This document shows positions 1-8,305 of a stretch of 64,000 nucleotides of DNA, one piece after another. The notes below the pieces were generated by a model that ran no database searches, had not been told where the DNA came from, and worked only from the letters and a program-made list of their open reading frames with translations. Source of the stretch: Azospirillaceae bacterium (GTDB taxonomy: Bacteria; Pseudomonadota; Alphaproteobacteria; Azospirillales; Azospirillaceae). A program made the translations under genes and the position numbers. Numbering within the stretch: position 1 is the first letter of the stretch; every line of letters starts with the position of its first letter. Location: positions 992,001 through 1,056,000 of the forward strand of contig JAPWJW010000003.1 of assembly GCA_028283825.1 (NCBI GenBank). Direction: 5' to 3'.

Positions 1-353
1 GGCGGGACGACCTGCCGACCTTCGCCACCTTCCAATTCGGCGGCCACTGGCTGGACCGGGGTGTCGCCATGGCGGAGGCCATCCAGCATGCCGTGGTCAC
101 GACCGGCGCCAGGCGCCCGCGCATCACCGCCTTCCCCTGGTGGCTGGTCCACCTGGCCAGCCCCTTCGTCACCACGTTCCGCGAATTGCGGGAGATGCGC
201 TACCTCTGGCAGCGCCCCCTGCGCCTGGACAACGCCAGGCTCACCGCCTTTTTGGGCACCGAGCCGCACACGCCGCTGGACCGCGCCGTGGCCGACACCC
301 TGGCCAGCCTGGGGTGCCTGCCCCGGCGACAGGATGCCGCACCCCGGCCTTGA
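1..353 (+). CDS. NAD(P)-dependent epimerase/SDR-like protein, C-terminal fragment
   Basis: The frame is open from base 3 and stops at 351-353, so only the last 116 residues are present and the start lies outside the window. The visible part contains the segments FGGHWLDRG, FPWWLVHLASPF, RELREMRYLW and LGTEPHTPLDRAV. I recognise this tail from extended SDR (NAD-dependent epimerase/dehydratase) proteins of alphaproteobacteria, where it lies after the Rossmann fold. The nucleotide-binding motif and catalytic residues are not in the window, so substrate and reaction cannot be inferred. It runs in the same direction as the S10 peptidase gene 69 bases downstream, but nothing shows that they form one operon. 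Confidence 0.6.
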   Translation, partial: RDDLPTFATFQFGGHWLDRGVAMAEAIQHAVVTTGARRPRITAFPWWLVHLASPFVTTFRELREMRYLWQRPLRLDNARLTAFLGTEPHTPLDRAVADTLASLGCLPRRQDAAPRP

Positions 354-422
354 AAGCCTGGACACCGCCGGCCCAATCGCCCATCAAGATTGGATACAAA
401 ATCCCCCCTAGAGGAGATGGGC

Positions 423-2015
423 ATGCGTAAGACGATCGTGACCGCGCTGACGGCGGTGTTGCTGGCCTCCGTCGCTGTCAGCAGCTGGGCCGACGACAAG
501 GACAAGAAGGACGCCGGGCACGAGGCGGCCCATGACGCGGCCAAGGGCAAGGCCGAGAAGATCGCCGACCAGATCGAGGAAGCCACCGCCCGCGCGCCGA
601 TCGCCGAGACGGCCAAGACCACGTCCCATACGGTGACGGTCAAGGGCAAGACCATCAAATACCAGGCGACCGCCGGCACCCTGACCATCCGCAATGACGA
701 GGGCAAGCCCACCGCCAGCATCTTCTATGTCGCCTACACGGCCGAGGGCGCGCCGGCGGCCAAGCGTCCGGTGACCTTCCTCTACAACGGCGGCCCGGGC
801 TCCGCCACGCTGTGGCTGCACATGGGGTCGTTCGGGCCGGTGCGGGTGCGCACCAACAGCCCGGACAACACCGCCCCCGCGCCCTACAACTTCTCCGCCA
901 ACGACGACAGCCTGCTGGACAAGACCGACCTGGTGTTCATCGACGCGGTGGAGACGGGGTATTCCCGCGTGCTGGGCGACGCCAAGGGCAAGGACTTCTT
1001 CGGCGTCGATCAGGACATCGACGCCTTCGCCCGCGCCATCGGCCGGTATGTCAGCCTGAACAACCGCTGGAACTCCCCCAAATTCCTGTTCGGCGAATCC
1101 TACGGCACCACCCGCTCGGCGGCCCTGGCCAACCGGCTGCAGCAGGACGGCATGGATCTGAACGGCGTCGTGCTGCTGTCCACCATCCTGAACTACGGCA
1201 TCCGCCAGCCCGGCTTCGACACCATCTACACCTCGTACCTGCCCAGCTACGCGGCCGCCGCCTGGTACCACAACCGCATCCCGAACAAGCCCGCCGACCT
1301 GCCCGCCTTCCTGCAACAGGTGCGCGACTTCGCCCGCGGGCCCTATGCCGCAGCACTCGCCAAGGGCCAGGACATCACGCCGGAGGAGACCGACGCGGTG
1401 GCCAAGCAGCTGGCGGCCTATACCGGCCTGTCGGCGGACTTCATCAAGCACGCCAAGCTGCGCGTGAACCTGCAGCGCTTCCGGAAAGAGTTGCTGCGCG
1501 ACCAGGCGCAGACGCTGGGCCGCTTCGACAGCCGCTTCGTCGGCGTGGACAGCGACAGCGCCGGCGAGAACCCGGAATACGACCCCTCCGACCGGGCCAT
1601 CACCAGCGCCTACATCTCCAGCCAGCGGGCCTACCTGGCCGGTGATCTGGGCTACAAGACCGACCTGGACTACCGCCGCGCGGCGGAGGGCGCCATCGGC
1701 CAGTGGGACTGGCACCACAAGATCGGCAACAGCCGCATGGAAAGCCCGGACGTGGCACTGGACTTGGCCGTCGCCATGCGCCAGAACCCGCACCTGCAGC
1801 TGCTGTCGCTGAACGGCTGGTACGACATGGCGACCCCCTTCTTCGCCACGGAGTACGACATCGGCCACATGGAGCTGGACCCGGCGCAGCGCAAGAACAT
1901 CACCTTCAAGTACTACCCGTCCGGCCACATGGTTTACCTGAACCCCGACGCGCTGAAGCAGATGGTGGCCGACCTGGACGCCTTCTACGACAAGGCGTCG
2001 GCACCGGCGCCGTAA
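423..2015 (+). CDS. secreted S10 family serine carboxypeptidase, copy 1
   Basis: A 530-residue exported serine carboxypeptidase-like hydrolase (family S10, alpha/beta hydrolase fold). It begins with a signal peptide (MRKTIVTAL, a hydrophobic core, then SSWADD), so it acts in the periplasm or outside the cell. A charged Lys/Asp/Ala-rich linker covers about residues 25-55. The family motifs are clear: NGGPGS near residue 122 (oxyanion region), FGESYGTT with nucleophile Ser226, NGWYDMATPF with the acid near residue 470, and PSGHM with His near 501. I chose ATG 423 because GAGGAG at 411-416 sits 6 bases upstream; ATG 417 directly abuts that site. The next gene is a close paralogue, so this is a tandem duplication. 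S10 members release C-terminal amino acids; the exact substrate is unknown. Confidence 0.93.
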   Translation: MRKTIVTALTAVLLASVAVSSWADDKDKKDAGHEAAHDAAKGKAEKIADQIEEATARAPIAETAKTTSHTVTVKGKTIKYQATAGTLTIRNDEGKPTASIFYVAYTAEGAPAAKRPVTFLYNGGPGSATLWLHMGSFGPVRVRTNSPDNTAPAPYNFSANDDSLLDKTDLVFIDAVETGYSRVLGDAKGKDFFGVDQDIDAFARAIGRYVSLNNRWNSPKFLFGESYGTTRSAALANRLQQDGMDLNGVVLLSTILNYGIRQPGFDTIYTSYLPSYAAAAWYHNRIPNKPADLPAFLQQVRDFARGPYAAALAKGQDITPEETDAVAKQLAAYTGLSADFIKHAKLRVNLQRFRKELLRDQAQTLGRFDSRFVGVDSDSAGENPEYDPSDRAITSAYISSQRAYLAGDLGYKTDLDYRRAAEGAIGQWDWHHKIGNSRMESPDVALDLAVAMRQNPHLQLLSLNGWYDMATPFFATEYDIGHMELDPAQRKNITFKYYPSGHMVYLNPDALKQMVADLDAFYDKASAPAP

Positions 2016-2018
2016 GTA

Positions 2019-2160
2019 TTCATGCGCGCGGTTTTTGATCATGACCGATCAAAAACCCCCTCATGCGCCGGGCGCCAGCATCCGCTGGCTTGGCTCACGG
2101 GCCTGACCGGCCCGGTCCGGCAGTCGCCGGCCTGCGAGCGGCACGAAAACCTCGTGCCGC
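2019..2160 (+). repeat. dispersed structured repeat, copy 1
   Basis: This starts three bases after the first S10 stop. It contains an inverted repeat TTTTTGATC / GATCAAAAA (2032-2040 and 2047-2055, spacer ATGACC), then GCGCCGGGCGCC and CATCCGCTGGCTTGG, and ends in a 9-bp hairpin GCGGCACGA / TCGTGCCGC (2138-2146 and 2152-2160). The same components occur at 12467-12590 and, inverted, at 14718-14886. The middle of this copy differs from the other two. Confidence 0.75.
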
Positions 2161-2266
2161 TCGTATCACTTCACCCTCCTCCGCCCGCCCCTGCCCCAGG
2201 CGGCGGATGTCACGATGTCGCCCCCACGCACCGGAACTGGACAGAACTGTCCGCGTAGGCTTCAAC

Positions 2267-2283
2267 CATCAAACTATTTGATG
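2267..2283. promoter_or_regulatory. candidate operator palindrome upstream of S10 copy 2
   Basis: A perfect 7-bp inverted repeat CATCAAA / TTTGATG with a 3-base centre lies 27 bases before the ATG of the second S10 gene. It looks like a dimeric-repressor site. Only a half-site-like CATCAA is seen before copy 1 (about 382-387). The regulator is unknown. Confidence 0.4.
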
Positions 2284-2309
2284 AAGTCCACGGGATAGGG
2301 AGTTTGGGG

Positions 2310-3884
2310 ATGCGTAAGACGATCGTGACCGCGCTGACGGCGGTGTTGCTGACCTCTGTCGCTGTGGCCGGATGGGCAGACGACAAGAAGGACAAGGGCG
2401 GCGACGACACGCCCAAGAACGAGAAGGTGGCGGAACAGATCGACGCCGCCACCGCCCGCGCGCCGATCACGGAATCTGCCAAGACCACGTCCCACACGGT
2501 GACGATCAAGGGCAAGACCATCCGCTACCAGGCCACCGCCGGCACCCTGACCATCCGCGATAATGAAGGCAAGCCGACGGCCAGCGTGTTTTACGTCGCC
2601 TATACGGCGGAGGGCGCGCCGGCGGCCAAGCGGCCGGTGACCTTCCTTTACAACGGTGGTCCCGGCTCGGCCAGCCTGTGGCTGCACATGGGGTCGTTCG
2701 GGCCCATCCGGGTGCGCACCAATAGCCCGGACAACAACGCCCCCGCCCCTTACAATTTCTCCGCCAACGACGACAGCCTGCTGGACAAGACCGACCTGGT
2801 GTTCATCGACGCCATCGGCACCGGCTATTCCCGCCCGCTGGGCGAAGCCAAGGGCAAGGACTTCTGGGGCGTGGACCAGGACGTGGACGCCTTCGCCCGC
2901 GCCATCAACCGCTATGTCACCATCAACGGCCGCTGGAATTCGCCCAAATTCCTGTTCGGCGAGTCCTACGGCACCACCCGGTCAGCCGCACTGTCCGCCC
3001 GGTTGCAGGCCGACGGCATGGATCTGAACGGCGTCATCCTGCTGTCGTCCATCCTGAACTACGGCATCGAGCAGCCAGGCTACGACGACGTCTATATCGG
3101 CTATCTGCCCAGCTATGCCGCCACCGCCTGGTACCACAACCGCCTGGCCAACAAACCCACCGACCTGCCCGCCTTCCTGCAACAGGTGCGCGACTACGCC
3201 CGTGGGCCCTATGCCGCGGCACTCGCCAAGGGTCAGCGCATCACCCCGGAAGAGACCGACGCGGTCGCCAAGCAGCTGTCGGCCTACACCGGCCTGTCGG
3301 TGGATTACCTGAAGCGGGCCAAGCTGCGCATCGACCTGTTCCGCTTCCAGAAGGAACTGCTGCGCGACAAGCGGCAGACGGTGGGCCGCTTCGACAGCCG
3401 CTTCCTGGGCGTGGACACCGATGCCGCCGGCGAGGCGCCGGAGTACGACCCCTCCGACAGCGCCATCAACGGCGCCTTCATCTCCAGCTTCCGCGCCTAT
3501 GTCAGCGGCGACCTGGGGTACAAGACCGACCTGGACTACCGTCCCGGATCGGACGACGCCAACGACCAGTGGGACTGGCACCACAAGGCGCCGGCCTTCG
3601 GCAAGATGGAGGTGCCGGACGTGGCCCTGGACCTCAGCACCGCCCTGCGCCAGAACCCGCACCTGCAACTGCTGTCGCTGAACGGCTGGTACGACATGGC
3701 GACACCGTTCTTCTCCACCGAGTACGACATCGACCACATGCAGCTGGAACCGGCGCAGCGTAAGAACATCACGTTCAAGTACTACCCGTCCGGCCACATG
3801 ATCTACCTGAACCCGGACGCGTTGAAGCAGCTGGTCACCGACCTGGACGCTTTCTACGACAAGGCCGCCCCTGCGGCCCCGTAA
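2310..3884 (+). CDS. secreted S10 family serine carboxypeptidase, copy 2
   Basis: A 524-residue paralogue of the preceding gene, matching it almost residue for residue except in the linker after the signal peptide, which is shorter here. It has the signal peptide MRKTIVTALTAVLLTSVAV, NGGPGS, FGESYGTT with nucleophile Ser219, NGWYDMATPF and PSGHM, so all catalytic elements of an S10 serine carboxypeptidase are present. The start is ATG 2310 with GGATAGGGAG a few bases upstream; an in-frame TTG at 2304 is less likely. The paralogues are separated by a 294-base gap holding a dispersed repeat and a palindrome, which suggests separate control. With the S9 peptidase downstream, the cluster points to extracellular or periplasmic peptide breakdown. 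Substrate specificity is not visible. Confidence 0.93.
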   Translation: MRKTIVTALTAVLLTSVAVAGWADDKKDKGGDDTPKNEKVAEQIDAATARAPITESAKTTSHTVTIKGKTIRYQATAGTLTIRDNEGKPTASVFYVAYTAEGAPAAKRPVTFLYNGGPGSASLWLHMGSFGPIRVRTNSPDNNAPAPYNFSANDDSLLDKTDLVFIDAIGTGYSRPLGEAKGKDFWGVDQDVDAFARAINRYVTINGRWNSPKFLFGESYGTTRSAALSARLQADGMDLNGVILLSSILNYGIEQPGYDDVYIGYLPSYAATAWYHNRLANKPTDLPAFLQQVRDYARGPYAAALAKGQRITPEETDAVAKQLSAYTGLSVDYLKRAKLRIDLFRFQKELLRDKRQTVGRFDSRFLGVDTDAAGEAPEYDPSDSAINGAFISSFRAYVSGDLGYKTDLDYRPGSDDANDQWDWHHKAPAFGKMEVPDVALDLSTALRQNPHLQLLSLNGWYDMATPFFSTEYDIDHMQLEPAQRKNITFKYYPSGHMIYLNPDALKQLVTDLDAFYDKAAPAAP

Positions 3885-3911
3885 GGCGGTCCGGTTTAGG
3901 TAGGCCAAACA

Positions 3912-3935
3912 GGACCTTGCCGCGCGGCAAGGTCC
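3912..3935 (+). terminator. strong hairpin between S10 copy 2 and the S9 peptidase gene
   Basis: A perfect 10-bp stem GGACCTTGCC / GGCAAGGTCC closes a GCGC loop, 27 bases after the S10 stop. No T-run follows, so it may be a weak or Rho-assisted terminator or an mRNA-stabilising hairpin. Confidence 0.45.
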
Positions 3936-4018
3936 GCCCCATCTTCGGTCCATTCCGCCGCCGGCGTCCCATCACGGGGTGCCGGCGGCCAACAATGGAT
4001 GATGAGACGGGGGAACAG

Positions 4019-6058
4019 ATGAAGCGCACCGCTGCGGCCTTGGCCCTATTGCTGGCATCCACCACGCTGACCGCCATGGCGGCCCCGCCCCCGCCGGCCG
4101 GCAGCACCGCCGCCCCCCTGATCGAACGTGCCAAGTTCTTCGGCAACCCCAGCCGCGCGCAGGGGCGCCTCAGCCCCGACGGCAAGTGGCTGTCCTGGAC
4201 GGCACCCCGCGACGGCGTGATGAACGTCTGGGTGGCGCCGGCATCCGACCCCACCAAGGCCAAGCCGGTGACGGCGGAAAAGGCCCGCCCCGTCCGCCAG
4301 TATTTCTGGTCACCCGACAGCCGGATGATCCTGTTCATCAACGACAAGGGCGGGGATGAGAATTTCCTGCTGTACGGCGTGGACGTGAAGACCGGTGCCC
4401 AGCGCACCCTGACCCCGTTCGAGAAAACCCGGGCCGAGGTGATCGGTATCAGCAAGCACGTGAAGAACCACATCCTGGTGGGCCTGAACAACCGCGACCC
4501 GAAATGGCACGACGTCTACAGCCTGGACCTGGCCAGCGGCACGCTGACCCTGGTCTACAAGAACGAGGGTGAGTACGCCGGCTTCACGTCGGATGAATCC
4601 CTGAAGCTGCGCCTGGCCACCAAGACCCGGTCCGACGGCGGATCCGACTTCTTCCGCATGACCGGCGACACGGTGGAGGCGACACCATTCAGCAGCATCG
4701 GCCTGGACGACAGCCTGACCACCGCCCCGCTGGGCTTCACCGCCGACGGCCGGACCCTGTACTGGCTGGACAGCCGCGGGCGCGACACGGCGGCCCTGGT
4801 GGGCCAGGACGTGGCCACCGGCGCCACCACCGTGGTGGGCCAGAACGCCAAGGCCGACGTGAGCGAGGCCCTGAGCGATCCCAAGACCGGCGTGGTGCAG
4901 GCCTATGCCGTCACTTACCTGCGCAGCGAATGGACGCCGCTGGACCCCGCCATCGGCGCCGACCTGGATTACCTGAAACAGCAGCTGAAGGGCGACATCC
5001 AGGTGACCAGTCGCACCGATGACGACGCCGCCTGGATGGTGGTGGTGGACCCGGTGACGGCACCGGCGGCGACATACCGCTATGACCGCAAGGCCCACAA
5101 GCTGACCCGGCTGTTCGTCAGCCGGCCGGAGCTGGAGGGGGCCGAACTGGCGGCCATGCACCCGCTGGAACTGAAGGCGCGCGACGGGCTGACCCTGGTC
5201 TCCTACCTCACCCTGCCGGCGGGGGCGGACAGCAAGGGCGACGGCCATCCCGACCAGCCCCTGCCCCTGGTGCTGTTCGTCCACGGCGGACCCTGGGCGC
5301 GCGACGACTACGGCTATCACAGCTATCACCAGTGGCTGGCCAACCGGGGTTACGCCGTGCTGTCGGTGAACTATCGCGGGTCCACCGGCTTCGGGAAGAA
5401 CTTCATCACCGCCGGCAACCTGCAATGGGGCGCCAAGATGCATGACGACCTGATCGACGCCGTCGATTGGGCCATCAAGAGCGGCGTCACCACCAAGGAC
5501 AAGGTCGCCATCATGGGCGGGTCCTACGGCGGCTACGCCACCCTGGCCGGCGTCACCTTCACCCCCGACGCCTTCGCCTGCGGCGTGGACATCGTCGGCC
5601 CCAGCAACCTGCAAACCCTGCTGAAGACCATCCCCGCCTATTGGGAGGCCGGGCGCCAGCAGTTCTACAAGCGCATGGGCGACCCCACGACCGCGGACGG
5701 AAACCAGTTGCTGCACGACCGCTCCCCCCTGTTCAAGGCCGGGGACATCAAGAAGCCGCTGCTGATCGGCCAGGGCGCCAACGACCCGCGCGTCAACAAG
5801 GCGGAATCCGACCAGATCGTCACGGCGATGAAGGAAAAGAACATCCCCGTCACCTACATCCTGTTCCCGGATGAGGGCCACGGTTTCGCCCGGCCAGAGA
5901 ACAGCATCGCCTTCAACGCCGCCGCCGAACAGTTCCTGGGCGCCTGCCTGGGCGGCAAGGCGGAACCCTTCGGCACCGCGCTGAAAGGCTCCAGCATCAC
6001 CGTGCCAGACGGCGCCCAGTTCACGCCGGGGCTGCAGGCGGCGCTGTCGGCAAGGTAG
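4019..6058 (+). CDS. secreted S9 family prolyl-oligopeptidase-like peptidase
   Basis: A 679-residue exported serine peptidase of the S9 (prolyl oligopeptidase/dipeptidyl-peptidase IV) clan. A signal peptide (MKRTAAALALLLASTTLTAMA) is followed by a seven-bladed beta-propeller-like region to about residue 400, then an alpha/beta hydrolase domain. Motifs are VHGGPWARD (oxyanion region), NYRGSTGFG, GGSYGGYATL with nucleophile Ser502, GANDPRVNKAES with Asp589, and DEGHGF with His621. Family members cleave short peptides, often after Pro or Ala, or remove acyl-amino acids. I chose ATG 4019 because it begins a textbook signal peptide with a G-rich ribosome site upstream; ATG 3986 would add 11 non-hydrophobic residues. 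It follows two S10 carboxypeptidases in the same direction, which suggests joint peptide scavenging. Confidence 0.93.
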   Translation: MKRTAAALALLLASTTLTAMAAPPPPAGSTAAPLIERAKFFGNPSRAQGRLSPDGKWLSWTAPRDGVMNVWVAPASDPTKAKPVTAEKARPVRQYFWSPDSRMILFINDKGGDENFLLYGVDVKTGAQRTLTPFEKTRAEVIGISKHVKNHILVGLNNRDPKWHDVYSLDLASGTLTLVYKNEGEYAGFTSDESLKLRLATKTRSDGGSDFFRMTGDTVEATPFSSIGLDDSLTTAPLGFTADGRTLYWLDSRGRDTAALVGQDVATGATTVVGQNAKADVSEALSDPKTGVVQAYAVTYLRSEWTPLDPAIGADLDYLKQQLKGDIQVTSRTDDDAAWMVVVDPVTAPAATYRYDRKAHKLTRLFVSRPELEGAELAAMHPLELKARDGLTLVSYLTLPAGADSKGDGHPDQPLPLVLFVHGGPWARDDYGYHSYHQWLANRGYAVLSVNYRGSTGFGKNFITAGNLQWGAKMHDDLIDAVDWAIKSGVTTKDKVAIMGGSYGGYATLAGVTFTPDAFACGVDIVGPSNLQTLLKTIPAYWEAGRQQFYKRMGDPTTADGNQLLHDRSPLFKAGDIKKPLLIGQGANDPRVNKAESDQIVTAMKEKNIPVTYILFPDEGHGFARPENSIAFNAAAEQFLGACLGGKAEPFGTALKGSSITVPDGAQFTPGLQAALSAR

Positions 6059-6153
6059 GGCCGGGCACGCTGCGGGACGCAACGCCGCGCACCTTGTGCA
6101 ACAAACAGCCGCGCCATAGCCTGAGGGGGATTTCATCCACAGTGGGGGCGGCA

Positions 6154-7101
6154 ATGAACAGCGGTAACGGTCGCGTTTGGGGGACGCGTGGATGCCTGGC
6201 CCTGGCCGTCACGGTCATGCTGGCGGCGGGTGGCGCCGCCGCCCAATCCGACGCCCCCAATACCGAGACCAACACCGTCACGGTGACCGGCAACCGCCTG
6301 CCGGCGGACAAGCTGGAGCGGGTGGCGGACGCCTTCGTGCGGACCAGCGGCGAAAGCTCCCCCAGCATCGACCAGCTCACCCGCTGGCGCGAGGCCATCT
6401 GCCCGGAAGCGATGAACGTGACGCCCGAGGTGGCCGGCTTCGTCACCAAGCGCATCCGGGCCGTGGCGCAGGCGGCACACGCGCCGACGGCGGAGGATGG
6501 CTGCAAACCCAACGTCCAGATCATCTTCACCGACAACCCGCAGGCCCTGGTGGACAAGATCGCCCAGAAGGATCCCGTCCTGCTGGGGCACCACTACGCC
6601 GCCCAGACCCAGGCCGTGTCCACGGTCAACTTCCCCATCCAGGCCTGGTACGTCACGGCAACCAGCAGCGGCCTGGTGACCCGCGTGGACGCCACCGAGC
6701 GGCTTCCCAACCGGGCGGACGCTTCCCCTTCCACCGATGAACCGGGGGCCCTGCATGGCATGCTGGGCAGCCGCCTGGGCGTGAAGCTGGAAAGCGTCTT
6801 TGACCACGTCCTGATCGTCGTGAACACCGACAGGATCGTGGGCGAGAAGTTCGGGACGGTGGCCGATTACCTGGCCATGCTGGCGTTGACACGCCCCGCC
6901 CTCACCGACCAATGCGCGCCCTTGTCCAGCATCCTGGACCTGTTCAAGGAAAACTGCGCCACGACGGACAAGGCCCGCGCCCTGAGCCCTGCGGACAAGG
7001 CCTACCTTGAGGGCCTGTACACCATGGACCCGCGCGCCCTGGGCACCTTTCAGCGCAGCAGCATCGTCGGGCATATCGTGGACAGCCTGGGCGCGCCCTG
7101 A
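6154..7101 (+). CDS. secreted protein of unknown function
   Basis: A 315-residue protein that I cannot assign to a characterised family. The start ATG 6154 follows a G-rich stretch (GTGGGGGCGG) and begins a signal peptide (hydrophobic CLALAVTVMLAAGGAAA), so it is exported. Just after the cleavage region is NTVTVTGNRLP, like the start of many TonB-dependent receptor proteins, but no barrel or plug follows. The mature part has Cys83, Cys117, Cys254 and Cys268, enough for two disulfides, and the segments RWREAICPEAM, KPNVQIIFTDNPQ and GHHYAAQ. I have an impression of related uncharacterised secreted proteins in Caulobacterales and Sphingomonadales but cannot verify it. It lies 95 bases after the S9 peptidase gene, so co-transcription is possible. 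Confidence 0.7.
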   Translation: MNSGNGRVWGTRGCLALAVTVMLAAGGAAAQSDAPNTETNTVTVTGNRLPADKLERVADAFVRTSGESSPSIDQLTRWREAICPEAMNVTPEVAGFVTKRIRAVAQAAHAPTAEDGCKPNVQIIFTDNPQALVDKIAQKDPVLLGHHYAAQTQAVSTVNFPIQAWYVTATSSGLVTRVDATERLPNRADASPSTDEPGALHGMLGSRLGVKLESVFDHVLIVVNTDRIVGEKFGTVADYLAMLALTRPALTDQCAPLSSILDLFKENCATTDKARALSPADKAYLEGLYTMDPRALGTFQRSSIVGHIVDSLGAP

Positions 7102-7155
7102 CACTTCACCAGCATCCTTTTTGGCGCCAGGAAGCGCCAGGAGCATGAGAGGCCC

Positions 7156-7191
7156 TTTACAATTCCATATTTGTCGAACTATCGTATCAAT
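7156..7191 (+). promoter_or_regulatory. candidate promoter of the ars operon
   Basis: TTTACA at 7156-7161 and TATCGT at 7180-7185 are 18 bases apart and fit a sigma-70 promoter. Transcription would then begin close to the arsH ATG at 7192, with no ribosome site between. An imperfect inverted repeat ATATTTG / CAATAT spans 7168-7192, overlapping the -10 region, and is a candidate ArsR operator. Confidence 0.4.
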
Positions 7192-7935
7192 ATGATCGAC
7201 CTGCCGAATATCGACGCTGCCCGGTTCGACCTTCCCGACCTGGGCAAGCTAACCCCGCCACGGATGTCCGCCCATCCGCCGCGCATCCTGCTGCTCTACG
7301 GATCGCTGCGGGAGCGGTCCTACAGCCGCTTCCTGACGCAGGAGGCCGCCCGCCTGCTGGAACGGTTCGGGTGTGAGACGCGCATCTTCGACCCGACCGG
7401 CCTGCCGCTGCCCGACAGCGTGCCCCCCACCCACCCCAAGGTGGCCGAACTGCGTGACCTGTCCATCTGGTCCGAGGGCCAGGTGTGGTGCTCGCCCGAA
7501 CGGCACGGCACCCTGACCGGCGTATTCAAGAGCCAGATCGACTGGCTACCGCTGGAGACGGGCAGCGTCCGCCCCACCCAGGGCCGCACCCTGGCGGTGA
7601 TGCAGGTGTCTGGCGGCAGCCAGTCCTTCAACGCCGTGAACGCCCTGCGGGTGCTGGGCCGCTGGATGCGGATGATCACCATCCCCAACCAGTCGTCGGT
7701 GGCCAAGGCCTATGAGGAGTTCGACGAGGCCGGCCGCATGAAGCCGTCCGCCTATTACGACCGGGTGGTCGACGTGATGGAGGAACTGGTGAAGTTCACC
7801 CTGCTGACGCGCGACCGCGCCGACTATCTGGTCGACCGTTACAGCGAGCGCAAGGAGGCGGCGGCCAGGGAGCCGAAGCCGGATTTGGGTGCCGTGGCGA
7901 TGAGCCATGAGAAGCCCGCCGTGGAGGGGTCGTGA
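7192..7935 (+). CDS. arsH: ArsH organoarsenical oxidase / NADPH-dependent FMN reductase
   Basis: A 247-residue cytosolic flavoprotein. ArsH proteins use NADPH and FMN and are known to oxidise trivalent organoarsenicals to less toxic pentavalent forms. The N-terminal LPNID...RFDLPDL, the FMN-binding loop [11 protein letters not shown], the segment [20 protein letters not shown] and [13 protein letters not shown] are strong ArsH signatures, and the length fits. I chose ATG 7192; an in-frame TTG at 7171 would add seven residues. No Shine-Dalgarno sequence precedes either start, consistent with a leaderless message from the promoter just upstream. It is first in the order arsH-arsR-arsC/GNAT-acr3, and its stop overlaps the arsR start region. 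Confidence 0.95.
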   Translation: MIDLPNIDAARFDLPDLGKLTPPRMSAHPPRILLLYGSLRERSYSRFLTQEAARLLERFGCETRIFDPTGLPLPDSVPPTHPKVAELRDLSIWSEGQVWCSPERHGTLTGVFKSQIDWLPLETGSVRPTQGRTLAVMQVSGGSQSFNAVNALRVLGRWMRMITIPNQSSVAKAYEEFDEAGRMKPSAYYDRVVDVMEELVKFTLLTRDRADYLVDRYSERKEAAAREPKPDLGAVAMSHEKPAVEGS

Positions 7936-8297
7936 CCGCCATGGAACCGAAAGTCGCCGTCGGGGCCTTCGCCGCCTTGGCCCAGGAAACCCGCCTGGGT
8001 GTCTTTCGCCTGCTGGTGCAGGCGGGCCCCAACGGCCTGACCGCCGGCGAGGTCGCCGCCCGCGTGGGCGTGCCGGCCTCCACCCTGTCGCACCATCTGG
8101 GCATCCTGGAGCGGGCGGGCCTGCTGCGTTCCTGGCGGGTGCAGCGGCAGATCTTCTACGCCACCGATTATGAGGGTACCCGCCGCCTGCTGGCCTTCCT
8201 GATGGAGGATTGCTGCCAGGGCCTGCCCGAGTTGTGCGGCACCGGCATCACCGACGTGATCGCCTGCTGTCCTCCCCAGGCCACCGTCGACGCTTAG
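7932..8297 (+). CDS. arsR: ArsR family arsenite-responsive repressor
   Basis: A 121-residue winged-helix repressor, expected to bind the ars promoter and release on As(III) or Sb(III). The recognition helix lies around [21 protein letters not shown]. The usual CxC pair of plasmid-type ArsR in that helix is absent. Instead there is Cys94-Cys95 plus Cys102 at the C-terminal end ([11 protein letters not shown]), the arrangement known from Acidithiobacillus ferrooxidans ArsR, and a further Cys112-Cys113 pair. GTG 7932 overlaps the arsH stop. ATG 7941 is an alternative that places GGAGGGG (7923-7929) 11 bases upstream. The gene is co-directional with its neighbours, so the operon is probably autoregulated. 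Confidence 0.93.
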   Translation: MTAMEPKVAVGAFAALAQETRLGVFRLLVQAGPNGLTAGEVAARVGVPASTLSHHLGILERAGLLRSWRVQRQIFYATDYEGTRRLLAFLMEDCCQGLPELCGTGITDVIACCPPQATVDA

Positions 8298-8305
8298 GCC
8301 CCCCC

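Noticed and set aside
390-422. Earlier start for S10 copy 1 at 390 or 417
   Set aside because: The paralogue shares only the part from MRKTIV on, and the ribosome site GAGGAG fits ATG 423.
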